A stretch of 40,598 nt of DNA, taken from assembly GCA_027028245.1 (NCBI GenBank), contig JALVJO010000049.1:1-40598 (forward strand). Reading direction: 5' to 3'. The stretch is from Deltaproteobacteria bacterium. Its GTDB lineage: Bacteria; Desulfobacterota; Dissulfuribacteria; Dissulfuribacterales; QOAL01. Shown piece after piece: positions 1 to 9,069 of the stretch (its first letter is position 1; every line of letters starts with the position of its first letter). Under the pieces are notes generated by a model. The model was not told the origin of the DNA. It saw only the letters and a list, made by a program, of their open reading frames with translations, and searched no databases. A program made the translations under genes and the position numbers.

Positions 1-416
1 ACGGCAATAATACGCGCGATGGAACTCTTGATGCAATTGAAGGCAAATCTGCGGTTTCGATTTCTTATAAGCTGGGTAGAGCGTATGGAATATATAAGGG
101 GAGTCCCTGTGGCCAGACATGCCATACCGGCGTATATAAGAGCCCTGTGCCTGTGAACATGCACGATTTTGGCACCGGTTCGTTTTATCAGCCTGAACAG
201 CCTGAATATAGGAACCGGGTTAAAATTTTTGTAAAGTGGTGCTGAAAGATCCAGATTCGTGGTCTTGTGTCCCTGCCTGGCAAGGATGGAGTCGGCAGAG
301 CTGCCGGTGAAATATACAGTCAGAGGATCCAGCCCGGCTTGTTGAAGGCCTGTCAGGGTATAATCGTGGAAGTGCCTGTCTCTGTCCGGGGCATCCAATA
401 GGTATAGTGTTTTCAT
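1..416 (-). CDS. Glycosyltransferase, GT4-like N-terminal part; truncated by the left edge of the window
   Basis: Not in the ORF track because no stop lies inside the window. Manual minus-strand translation from ATG at 416: MKTLYLLDAPDRDRHFHDYTLTGLQQAGLDPLTVYF...IFRLFRLIKRTGAKIVHVHRHRALIYAGMACLATGTPLIYSIRST, open to position 1. Starts 19 nt after the stop of the upstream glycosyltransferase. Confidence 0.7.
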   Translation of the reverse strand, partial: MKTLYLLDAPDRDRHFHDYTLTGLQQAGLDPLTVYFTGSSADSILARQGHKTTNLDLSAPLYKNFNPVPIFRLFRLIKRTGAKIVHVHRHRALIYAGMACLATGTPLIYSIRSTQLIRNRNRRFAFNCIKSSIARIIA

Positions 417-434
417 AAAATTATGTGGTTCAGC

Positions 435-1568
435 TCAGGTCGATGGCAGTGCCAGCACTTTCTTGTAAATATCTGTTGTCTTTTGAGCAGAGGAAACCCA
501 CGAAAACTGCTGCAGGCGCTTACGCCCTGCCTCCACGAGGCGCTTGGAACGGTCTGCTGAATTTCCGATTGCAATAATGGCCTCGGATAGTTGTCGAACA
601 TTTTCCGGGTCTACCAGGAGTGCAGCATCCTTTGCTATCTCAGCCATTGACGAACGGTTGGAAGTGATTACCGGAACACGTGCGCTGAAACCTTCCAGAA
701 TGGGCAGGCCAAACCCCTCATATAGGCTTGCAAAAATCAGCCCTCGGCTGCACGCCATCCATGAAATGATATCATCCACTTCTCCTGGAGCGAAGACGTT
801 TTCAGCTTGAATGTCAATTCCTTTCGGCAGCCTGCCTATTACTATCAGGCCCGTCTTGTTTTTAAAATTACTGGAAGCAGCCTTGAATGCCCGAACAGTC
901 GCCTCAACATTCTTTCTTTTGTCCTTTGAAGACAGAGTTATAAAATAGTCCTCTATTCCTGTAATGTTCTTGCTGCTGAAAAGGATTTGTTTTGTTTTCG
1001 TTTTTTCATCCCCGGTCATCTGCACGGGTTCAGCTGAACATGCCAGGTATACGACGTCTATCTTCTCTCCGGGAATGTTGAAAAAACGCATCAGGTCCTT
1101 TTTGGTCGATTCCGATACGGCTATAAAATGATCGGCACGCTTTACGGCATATTCAAACCTGCCTAACTTGGATTTCTTATAGAGCCGGGGCATGACATAC
1201 CGTCTCAGGTCATGAACAGTAAGTATGGAACTCCTTCCGTGCAGCGGAGGCATAAGGTGGTGAAAGCTGTGAAAAATCTGATAGTCTCCAGTAAAGCATG
1301 ATATATCCGGGTATGGAATATAATTCCAGATGTTCTGCAGCCACCTGAACTTGAAGCCAACACCACGCCCGGCAGTCCAGGGCCCGAGTGATTCTGTAAT
1401 TTCCTGTGCCCTGCGGCGGTATCTGTTTTGGTATAACAACACCATGTCTGGCGGAGATTCAAGCTTGTTCATTCCCTGCAGCAGCCCCTTGCCGAAGGTA
1501 TAGAAACCAGAATAACGGTTTCTTATGACAGCATCCAAGTCGAACACTATCTTAAATGGAGCATTCAT
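435..1568 (-). CDS. Glycosyltransferase family 1/GT4
   Basis: 377 aa; IFHSFHHLMPP, HFIAVSESTKKDL and the C-terminal FASLYEGFGLPILEGFSARVPVITSNRSSMAEIAKDAALLVDPEN donor-binding motif. Confidence 0.9.
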   Translation of the reverse strand: MNAPFKIVFDLDAVIRNRYSGFYTFGKGLLQGMNKLESPPDMVLLYQNRYRRRAQEITESLGPWTAGRGVGFKFRWLQNIWNYIPYPDISCFTGDYQIFHSFHHLMPPLHGRSSILTVHDLRRYVMPRLYKKSKLGRFEYAVKRADHFIAVSESTKKDLMRFFNIPGEKIDVVYLACSAEPVQMTGDEKTKTKQILFSSKNITGIEDYFITLSSKDKRKNVEATVRAFKAASSNFKNKTGLIVIGRLPKGIDIQAENVFAPGEVDDIISWMACSRGLIFASLYEGFGLPILEGFSARVPVITSNRSSMAEIAKDAALLVDPENVRQLSEAIIAIGNSADRSKRLVEAGRKRLQQFSWVSSAQKTTDIYKKVLALPST

Positions 1569-1876
1569 TTTTTGTGTCCCTCGTGCTGTCTTCCGGCATA
1601 TTTTCCTAAGGGCTGAGCAAAACAGACAATGTTTTCCACCAATTGATTCGTCCTGCGATTTTTCCCAGGCATTCTATCCTAATATAAATCACATCACCTG
1701 GATACGGCACGGGTTTGGGAAGGGGAGATTATATTCCAGCCGTTTCAAGGCCCCGAACCATGGAGAGAAAGGGTTATATGGAGGAACTGAATAAAGGCTG
1801 TATTGCTGAAGAACAATAAATCAGCAGCCAGAATTTGCCGGGATAACCGCATACCCGACCTTTTCGAGCGATAATT

Positions 1877-3460
1877 TCAGCAGTTTTTTGGGAACTTCAC
1901 CTGAAAGACAGAACCTTCGCCCTCTTTTGATTCCACTGAAATCTGCCCTCCAAGCTCTGTGACGGTCCTGTGAACAATTGACAGGCCAAGTCCTGTCCCG
2001 TTGGGTTTGGTTGTAAAGAAGGGGTCAAAAATCTTCTTCAAGAGGTCATCCTTTATGCCGTTGCCGTTATCTTCAACTCTCAGCTCAACTTCAGGGCCGG
2101 AATTGGAACCGGAGATCTTAATCTTTCCAGTCTCTTCCGGCAGGGCCTGGAAGGCGTTCAATAGAAGATTGAGCATAACCTGGCGAAACATGTGCGGGTC
2201 AATATTAATAGAGAGCCCCTTTGGTATCTCCAGCTCCACCCCGGCATGGGCAAGGTGCTTCCGCTGCTGAAGGAGTACAAGTATGGATGAAATCTCTTCC
2301 TCTATCATTACCTTTTCAGGATTTTTCTTTTCGGGCCTTCCATACAAGAGGAAGCTGCTGGTGAGGTTATTAAGTCGCTCTGTCTCCTTTTGGATTATCT
2401 CGACCAGCCTCTTTCCTTCCGGCAATACCAGATCGGCCTGTGACAGGAATTCCGCGGCCCCTGATATTGAAGCAAGGGGATTCCTGATCTCATGAGCAAG
2501 CCCTGCAGCCATCTCTCCCAGGGCAGCCAGCCTGTCTATGAGCTGAAGTTTTTCCTGGCGTGCCTTTATCCTGGTTATATCCTGAAATATCAGGCCGTGT
2601 CCGAGAAACAGTCCTTCATTATCCGTTATGGGGAAACAGGATAGCCCCAGGACCTTTTTCGAATTGCTATCTTCTACCTGGATTTCACTTCGCGACTCCG
2701 GAATATGCTCCTGTTGACATTTTTTAAGCACCTCGGTACTACCCGGCATCACAGTTTCCAGGGGTTTTCCATAGGCATTTTCTATGGCCTTTCCAAGAAT
2801 TTCCTGGGCAGCAATGTTGTAATAGAGGATATTTCCGTCACGATCCACTGTTACAAGCCCTGACTTCAAGCTGTTGGCCAGATGCCGCTGTATCTCCTCA
2901 AGCATAAAGACATCTTTGGTTGTAACGGACAGCCTTTCCTCCAGCAGATGAAGTCTCCTAGTCAAATATATTGCAAGGATAGCCACGATGTTGAAAGCAG
3001 CCATGTTCAGGAAGAATATGAAGGCCGCTTCGCTCATGGAACCTGTGGTTTTCCAGGTCAAGATGGAAACCAGAGTATAAAGCAGGGTGCTGAGTATTGC
3101 CGAAAGACTCCCGATACGCTCGGGGCTCAGAAGGCAGGCAGTTATGATGGCTATGGAATATAAGAAGGTAAATGGGCTGGCAACGCCGCCGGTAAGATAA
3201 ACAAAGATGCTTGCCAGCAGTACATCGACAACAGTTTGTACGTTTTTGAGACCTTCAGTAAGCCCTCTGTTCTTATACCAATAGATATACAGGGCAGTGA
3301 AAAAAAAGGCTGCTGCCAGAAGCATGGTGACATATTTGGCAGCACCCATTATGGAAAACGCCTGGGGAAAGACAAAAGCCGCACCCAGAAGCAGGAGAAA
3401 CAGGACCAGTCTTCCTGCGGTAATGAACAGGAATTTCTTGTTGGTATCAGTTGATTTCAT
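1877..3460 (-). CDS. Membrane sensor histidine kinase, PAS domain, NtrB-like
   Basis: 527 aa; N-terminal TM helices, PAS-like region, H-box LAHEIRNPLASI, N-box NLLLNAFQAL, G-boxes DNGNGI and GTGLGLSIV. Confidence 0.93.
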   Translation of the reverse strand: MKSTDTNKKFLFITAGRLVLFLLLLGAAFVFPQAFSIMGAAKYVTMLLAAAFFFTALYIYWYKNRGLTEGLKNVQTVVDVLLASIFVYLTGGVASPFTFLYSIAIITACLLSPERIGSLSAILSTLLYTLVSILTWKTTGSMSEAAFIFFLNMAAFNIVAILAIYLTRRLHLLEERLSVTTKDVFMLEEIQRHLANSLKSGLVTVDRDGNILYYNIAAQEILGKAIENAYGKPLETVMPGSTEVLKKCQQEHIPESRSEIQVEDSNSKKVLGLSCFPITDNEGLFLGHGLIFQDITRIKARQEKLQLIDRLAALGEMAAGLAHEIRNPLASISGAAEFLSQADLVLPEGKRLVEIIQKETERLNNLTSSFLLYGRPEKKNPEKVMIEEEISSILVLLQQRKHLAHAGVELEIPKGLSINIDPHMFRQVMLNLLLNAFQALPEETGKIKISGSNSGPEVELRVEDNGNGIKDDLLKKIFDPFFTTKPNGTGLGLSIVHRTVTELGGQISVESKEGEGSVFQVKFPKNC

Positions 3461-4886
3461 ATTTTGATAACCTGTATCTGAATGACCTGAAATTCACTCC
3501 CAGGAGCTTGGCTGCCTCGGTCTTTTTACCTCCGGTTTTTTCCAGTGCCTGAAGCAGGAGATCTTTTTCTATGGCCCCCAGGAATTCATCCAGGTCCATT
3601 CCTTCTGGAGGGAGTTTGTGTTTCACCTGACAGCCCCCCTGGGAATTACTGGTAAACTCCTCGCCGTGCTTGTGTTTGGCAATGTAAAGGCTTTCCGGCA
3701 GTATCAGGCTGGAAGTAGAAAGGGCAACAGATCTTTCTATGATATTTTCAAGCTCCCGCACGTTGCCTGGGAACGGATACTGGAGCAGGGCATCCATTGC
3801 GAAGCTTGATATGCCCTGGACCGGCTTGTCTTGCCGTCTGGCATAACGGTCCAGGAAATATTGAACAAGCAGCGGGATATCCTCTGCCCGTTCCCGCAGG
3901 GAAGGCATCCTGAGATGTATTACATTTAGCCGGTAATAGAGGTCTTCGCGAAAATTTCCGGCCATTACCTCCTTTTCCAGGTTCCTGTTGGTGGCAGCTA
4001 TTATCCGGCAGTCGACATCAATGGGGGCAGTACCCCCGATGGGGATAAAGGATCTTTGCTGGACCACCCGCAGAAGCTTCACCTGGAGAACCATGGGCAG
4101 CTCTCCGATCTCGTCCAGGAAGATGGTTCCCCGGTTTGCAATGGCAAAAAGCCCCAGCTTGTCCTTGTCCGCCCCGGTAAATGATCCCTTTTTGTGACCA
4201 AACAATTCGCTTTCCAGGAGTGTTTCCGGGATGCCGCCGCAGTTGACCACAACAAAGGGCATGTCCTTTCGTTCTCCCAGATTATGTATGGCCCTGGCAG
4301 CAAGTTCCTTGCCTGTACCGCTTTCTCCTGTAATCAGAACGCTGGAAGGGCTGGACGCTATCCTTGGAATGAGCTGAAAGATCTTCAGCATGGCCCTGCT
4401 CTTTGCCACCATCTGGTCCAGCCTGTAAACCTTGTCCTTTGCTTCTAATGGCTTAAAATTTTCATCCTGACGTGAAGAAATTGCATTTTCCACCACATCC
4501 CGAAGTTCTTCTATCCTGAAGGGCTTTGTCAGGTAATCCCACGCCCCTTCCTTCATGGCCACTACTGCGGCATCCAGGGATGCGAAGGCAGTAATGAGCA
4601 CCACGGGAAGGGCCGGGTCCATGGCTTTAATCCCCTTAAGGAGCTCTACCCCGTCCATGCCGGGCATCCTCACATCAGTGATCACCAGGCTGAAGCCCTC
4701 GTTTTTGACCATTGCAATTGCTTCTTCCCCGCTGGCAGCTGACGCGACCTTATATCCCTCCTTGGCAAGAAATATCTCCAGAAATTCTCTTAGGCTTGAA
4801 TCGTCATCCACAACAAGGACTCTTGGCTTGGACTGACAGTAACTGTCACTCCTGACATCACTGCCCGGCACCAGAGATGAGAGCAT
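3447..4886 (-). CDS. Sigma-54-dependent response regulator, NtrC family
   Basis: Receiver domain (VLVVDDDSSLREFLE, VITDVRMPGMDG), AAA+ GESGTGKE, GAFTGA-type loop GSFTGADK, C-terminal Fis-type HTH. Start 4886 preferred over 4955 because of AGGGGG upstream. 14 nt overlap with the kinase gene. Confidence 0.93.
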   Translation of the reverse strand: MLSSLVPGSDVRSDSYCQSKPRVLVVDDDSSLREFLEIFLAKEGYKVASAASGEEAIAMVKNEGFSLVITDVRMPGMDGVELLKGIKAMDPALPVVLITAFASLDAAVVAMKEGAWDYLTKPFRIEELRDVVENAISSRQDENFKPLEAKDKVYRLDQMVAKSRAMLKIFQLIPRIASSPSSVLITGESGTGKELAARAIHNLGERKDMPFVVVNCGGIPETLLESELFGHKKGSFTGADKDKLGLFAIANRGTIFLDEIGELPMVLQVKLLRVVQQRSFIPIGGTAPIDVDCRIIAATNRNLEKEVMAGNFREDLYYRLNVIHLRMPSLRERAEDIPLLVQYFLDRYARRQDKPVQGISSFAMDALLQYPFPGNVRELENIIERSVALSTSSLILPESLYIAKHKHGEEFTSNSQGGCQVKHKLPPEGMDLDEFLGAIEKDLLLQALEKTGGKKTEAAKLLGVNFRSFRYRLSKYEIN

Positions 4887-5332
4887 CTTATCCCCCTGAA
4901 TCGTGAAAAATTCTATTGTGAAGCACGCCTGACAAAAGGGCATGCCCATATGCAATAAACAGGCTTGATGACCCGCCTGCGTTTTCCTCTTCTTCTTTTA
5001 TCGACAATTTCTTGACAAAAATTGACAGATTCCTCTTAGAAAAGGTAAAAAAGATCATAGTGAGCCGGCTTCCTTTTGAAACCAGTTATAGCATTGTTTT
5101 TTGTCACCCAGCCGCCTGGCTATAAAGGTGACAGGTGATCCGGAAAGATGCCGACGGCGCAGGGTTCGCTCTCTCTCAAACGTTCCTTCCCTGAAATCGG
5201 GCCGGTATATTGTTCATTTCCTGAAATGATTCTGTTAAGAAACAAAGACGCACTTCTTTGAATTTTTCAGACAGAATTTTGGAGCGTATTATCCCCAAAA
5301 AACTGTTTTTTAATATATGCTGGTTTAGAAAG

Positions 5333-6106
5333 CTAAGGACTCTTTATCCTGTCAGGGCCATTAAAAACGTTGAGCCTGTCCGGGCGGGCATAGGCAGCAA
5401 GTGTAACCCCGGCCCTTCTTGCAATGGCAAGGCCCAGGGAGGAAGGGGCAGTTCTGGACATCACGATGGGAATGCCTATCCTGGCGCACTTGAGTACCAT
5501 GTCGGAGGTAAGCCTTCCCGTGGTGTATATGGCCCCAGCAGGGGAAAACCTGCCGAGAAGTATAGCCCCGATGATCTTGTCCACGGCATTATGACGTCCC
5601 ACATCCTCGAAAAAGGCCTTGAGTCTTCCATCGGCCCAGAATCCGCATCCGTGGACACAATGAGTCTGTCTCCCAAGGGCAGACTTATGCAGTACCTCCA
5701 TGATAAACTGCCTGACCTCCGGAAACGTTATGGTTGTTTCCATTAGGGGCTTAAAGGCACCTTCCAGCATCTCCTTTGAGATCTTGCCGGTTCCACCGCA
5801 TCCTGAAGTGATGATCACCTCCCTGGGGGCACTTTCTTCAGCTACGTTCGCGTAAACTGAAATTCGCCCCTGGGGGCAGACCCATACTTCCACCACCTCT
5901 TCAGGGGATGTGATGTAACCCTGGCCGAAGAGAAACCCGGGGCCGAACTCCTCGAGACCTGTGGGCAAGACCATGGATGCCCCGATCTCTTTTTCGTTCA
6001 GCATGACCTTGTAGGGCACTTCTACGGCAAGCACCTCTTGTTTTCTGCTGCTGCCTTCCGGGGTAAGGATTACGGTTTCCAGGGGCAATTTTACCGAATC
6101 AGCCAT
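5333..6106 (-). CDS. fdhD: Formate dehydrogenase accessory sulfurtransferase FdhD
   Basis: 257 aa; LPTGLEEFGPGFLFGQGYI, TSGCGGTGK, HGCGFWADGRLKAFFEDVGRHNAVDKIIG, TTGRLTSDMVLKCARIGIPIVMSRTAPSSL. Confidence 0.93.
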   Translation of the reverse strand: MADSVKLPLETVILTPEGSSRKQEVLAVEVPYKVMLNEKEIGASMVLPTGLEEFGPGFLFGQGYITSPEEVVEVWVCPQGRISVYANVAEESAPREVIITSGCGGTGKISKEMLEGAFKPLMETTITFPEVRQFIMEVLHKSALGRQTHCVHGCGFWADGRLKAFFEDVGRHNAVDKIIGAILLGRFSPAGAIYTTGRLTSDMVLKCARIGIPIVMSRTAPSSLGLAIARRAGVTLAAYARPDRLNVFNGPDRIKSP

Positions 6107-6294
6107 TCTAGATCCTTTTTCAGCGGGGACTTGTCACGCGCATCATCTTCAGAAGCTCAAAGGAAACTGTGGATAAGACTTGTTTTGGAAAACCAGGGTA
6201 CTATAAATAGATGGCCTGGCAAAATTCAAGCCCGGGAAGACAGAAGAGACTCCCGGTAAATGCAACTTGTTTTTAACAACAGGATAAACAGACC

Positions 6295-8160
6295 ATGAAA
6301 AGTTTTACTGCCTGCCTGCTTTGCCGCAGGGATCAAACAGGCCTCAAGCTTGAAAAGAAAGAGTTCTTTCTCCGTCCCGGCGCCCGGCCCCAGGTACAGA
6401 CAGGACAGAGCAGCCTGCGCCTGATCAGCGGATTTCCAGGTCTTTTCGAGGCCCCTGACATACCTGTCTCTCCAGCCCTTCAGCTGAATGCTGATCTTGG
6501 AGGATGGAATGAGGAAATGCTCCTTGACATAGCAAGGGCCGAACTCCATTGGAAGGAGCATACCCTTTACAGGAGCTACACCCTTGAACCGGATGCAACG
6601 GCAATAGTATTTTCCGGAGATCCAGGCGCCCTTGCCGGTTTCGTGGAAACCTGGGGCGGACTCTTGGAAATAACCCCGGTGCTGACCAAGGGATATCACC
6701 CGTCTTTTATCACTGCTTCCAGCATAGAAATCAAGACGATGGAACACGGCCTGAAGGTTTACCTTGGAGTAAAAAGTCCCTTTGACCTAGAACGCTGTTC
6801 TTATTGCGGTTTCTGTGGCCCATCCTGCCCTGAGGACTGCCTCAGGGAGATGCTGTTCCTGGATTTCAACAAGTGCACCTACTGCAGGGCCTGTGTGGAG
6901 GCATGCCCGAACGATGCCATAGATCTCCATGCCTCTGAGATGCTGGAGCTGGATACTGCTTCCATAATCTGCCTACCGGATGCAGGCATTGAAGTTGCCA
7001 GGGACATCCCTTCTGTTTACAGGCATGACGAGATGGATGTCTTGGCGGCATCTATCTGCACAAAACAGGTGGAAGAGGTGGTCACAATTGATCCTCTTCT
7101 GTGCCAGCACAGCCTTCGGTCAGCTGCCGGCTGCACAAGGTGTATTGATGTATGCACGGAATCTGCGATATCTCCCGGGGAATCAGGCCTTGAGATAGAC
7201 CAGCTCAAGTGCATAGAATGCGGAAGCTGTGCAAGCACCTGCCCTACAGGTGCTCTCCAGTATGAGCGCTTCAACGACAGGGCCTTTTATTCGTATACGT
7301 CTCAGTTCGACATGAAGCCCGGCACCAAGGTGGTAATGGGATGCGCTGAAGCGCTTCATGCCTTCTGGTGGAAAAACAGATCCAAGACCTTTCCGGATAC
7401 TCTTTTTATGGAATTTGCCAGGGTCAATGCACTGAACATCTTTCACTTCCTCCTTCTATTGGCCAGGGGGGCAGGCAGAGTGATTGTCCTGAACAAGGAG
7501 GAGGAAGAACCAAAAAGCGCCTGCCTTGCCCAGGCAGGGCTTGCCAACCGGATAATGGAGATCCTCTTCGGCGCAAAGGAATCCGTTGCCGTAATTCCCC
7601 TTAAGGACGCATCCAGCCTTTGGGAGCCAAATTCGGTGCATATTACAGAGACGCTTTCTCCAGGTGGCTTCAGGACCAGACGCAGGGAGATTGAACGTAT
7701 CCTTTTGTTCCTCGTGGAACACGGCTCAGGCAGGGGAGATGTAGAACCGGGGCTTTCTCCTTCCTTCGGCAGGCTTTTATGCGATAAAGAGGCATGCACC
7801 CAGTGCCTCTCCTGCCTTAACGAGTGCAGGCAGGGAGCCCTCAAGGCCCATGAAAAGAGCCTTATTCTGAGCTTCAAGCCCATATTATGCGTGCAGTGCG
7901 GATTGTGCGCTGCCGTTTGCCCTGAAGACGCCCTGAAGCTTGGGCCTGGACTACTGCTGGAAAGGCCCTTTTTCCAGAGGCAAACCCTGGTTGAGGCAGA
8001 GCCTGCCAGGTGCAGAAACTGCGGCAAGGTCTTCGGTACGAGAAAAAGCCTTGAAAAGGTCAAGGAGATACTTTCCATGCGCCAGGACCTGGACCTTGAG
8101 CTTTTTGAATATTGCGATGAATGCAGGGTGAAAAGATTCCTGGAACAGGAGGAAGAATGA
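6295..8160 (+). CDS. Poly-[4Fe-4S] ferredoxin-domain protein of the formate dehydrogenase locus
   Basis: 621 aa; repeated Cys motifs CSYCGFCGPSCPEDC, CTYCRACVEACP, CTRCIDVC, CIECGSCASTCP, CTQCLSCLNEC, CVQCGLCAAVCP, plus C-terminal CRNC and CDEC. Confidence 0.88.
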   Translation: MKSFTACLLCRRDQTGLKLEKKEFFLRPGARPQVQTGQSSLRLISGFPGLFEAPDIPVSPALQLNADLGGWNEEMLLDIARAELHWKEHTLYRSYTLEPDATAIVFSGDPGALAGFVETWGGLLEITPVLTKGYHPSFITASSIEIKTMEHGLKVYLGVKSPFDLERCSYCGFCGPSCPEDCLREMLFLDFNKCTYCRACVEACPNDAIDLHASEMLELDTASIICLPDAGIEVARDIPSVYRHDEMDVLAASICTKQVEEVVTIDPLLCQHSLRSAAGCTRCIDVCTESAISPGESGLEIDQLKCIECGSCASTCPTGALQYERFNDRAFYSYTSQFDMKPGTKVVMGCAEALHAFWWKNRSKTFPDTLFMEFARVNALNIFHFLLLLARGAGRVIVLNKEEEEPKSACLAQAGLANRIMEILFGAKESVAVIPLKDASSLWEPNSVHITETLSPGGFRTRRREIERILLFLVEHGSGRGDVEPGLSPSFGRLLCDKEACTQCLSCLNECRQGALKAHEKSLILSFKPILCVQCGLCAAVCPEDALKLGPGLLLERPFFQRQTLVEAEPARCRNCGKVFGTRKSLEKVKEILSMRQDLDLELFEYCDECRVKRFLEQEEE

Positions 8161-8792
8161 CCGAGCTTCCGGATTTTCAGTTAATAAAGACCAGGATTTC
8201 CCTGGTGGACCTGTTGAAATCCTTTTTCTATGACGAGCCGGACGCCAGCAAGCTGGGCCTGTGGCGGGGCGTGATATTCGCACTGTCCAGCCAGTCCATT
8301 TCTCCTGAAATGGACGAAGCGGTGGCAAGCCTGTCAGAATCTCTTTCTGGCACAGGCCTCCAGGAGCTCAAGGACGAATACTACGAGCTCTTTGTCAATC
8401 CCTTCAGCAGACAAGGACTCCATACAACCGCCTCATATTACCGGGACGGTCACAATTTCGGCACTGCCCTTGTGGAATGCAGGGAGTTCCTGAAAAAGGC
8501 CGGCATTGAAAAAAGGCAGGGCATTACGGAAACAGAAGATTCCCTGCCTGTCCTCCTTGATGTTTACCAGGAACTTATAGGAAGGGAAAAGAATGATGCC
8601 GCTGGGGCTTCGGCACTGGAGGCGGAATTTTTGGGCCGGTTTCTACTTCCCCTGGGAAACGCCATGGAAAAGGCCGTGGAGAATAACCGGGGGGCATCCT
8701 TTTACAAGGCGTGCTGTCGTTTCCTCAATGCATATCTTCTTATGGAAAGGGCATTGACTTTTGACCCCTCAGGGATACAATCAACAGCATAG
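8157..8792 (+). CDS. TorD/DmsD-like molybdoenzyme-specific chaperone
   Basis: ATG at 8157 overlaps the preceding stop (ATGA). Contains LKDEYYELFVNPFSRQGLHTTASYYRDG, typical of the TorD family; next to the Fdh genes. Confidence 0.8.
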   Translation: MTELPDFQLIKTRISLVDLLKSFFYDEPDASKLGLWRGVIFALSSQSISPEMDEAVASLSESLSGTGLQELKDEYYELFVNPFSRQGLHTTASYYRDGHNFGTALVECREFLKKAGIEKRQGITETEDSLPVLLDVYQELIGREKNDAAGASALEAEFLGRFLLPLGNAMEKAVENNRGASFYKACCRFLNAYLLMERALTFDPSGIQSTA

Positions 8793-8847
8793 TAAGCTAA
8801 ATAGAGTAAGATTTTAGTAACTTAAGCACAATAAAGGAGGGCCGAAA

Positions 8848-9048
8848 ATGCACACCGGGAAACGCGACCACGGGCGTCGATCCTTTATCAGGGAAATGGT
8901 GGCCGGCACTGCACTGCTTGCAGGCCTTTTTTCCTTCAGGGACAAGGCAGAAGCTGGACAGGCGGAGAAACAGGCCGAATTACCTAGAGAGGTCTTATAC
9001 AGGGAGACAGAGGAATTCAGGAAATATTACGATATGCTTCGTTCATAA
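8848..9048 (+). CDS. Small twin-arginine-signal protein of the formate dehydrogenase region
   Basis: 66 aa; RRSFIREMVAGTALLAGLFSF Tat signal, AGGAGG ribosome-binding site, directly upstream of fdhA. Resembles the known formate dehydrogenase region TAT-target family. Confidence 0.75.
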   Translation: MHTGKRDHGRRSFIREMVAGTALLAGLFSFRDKAEAGQAEKQAELPREVLYRETEEFRKYYDMLRS

Positions 9049-9069
9049 ACATGTTGAGAGGGGGTAAAA

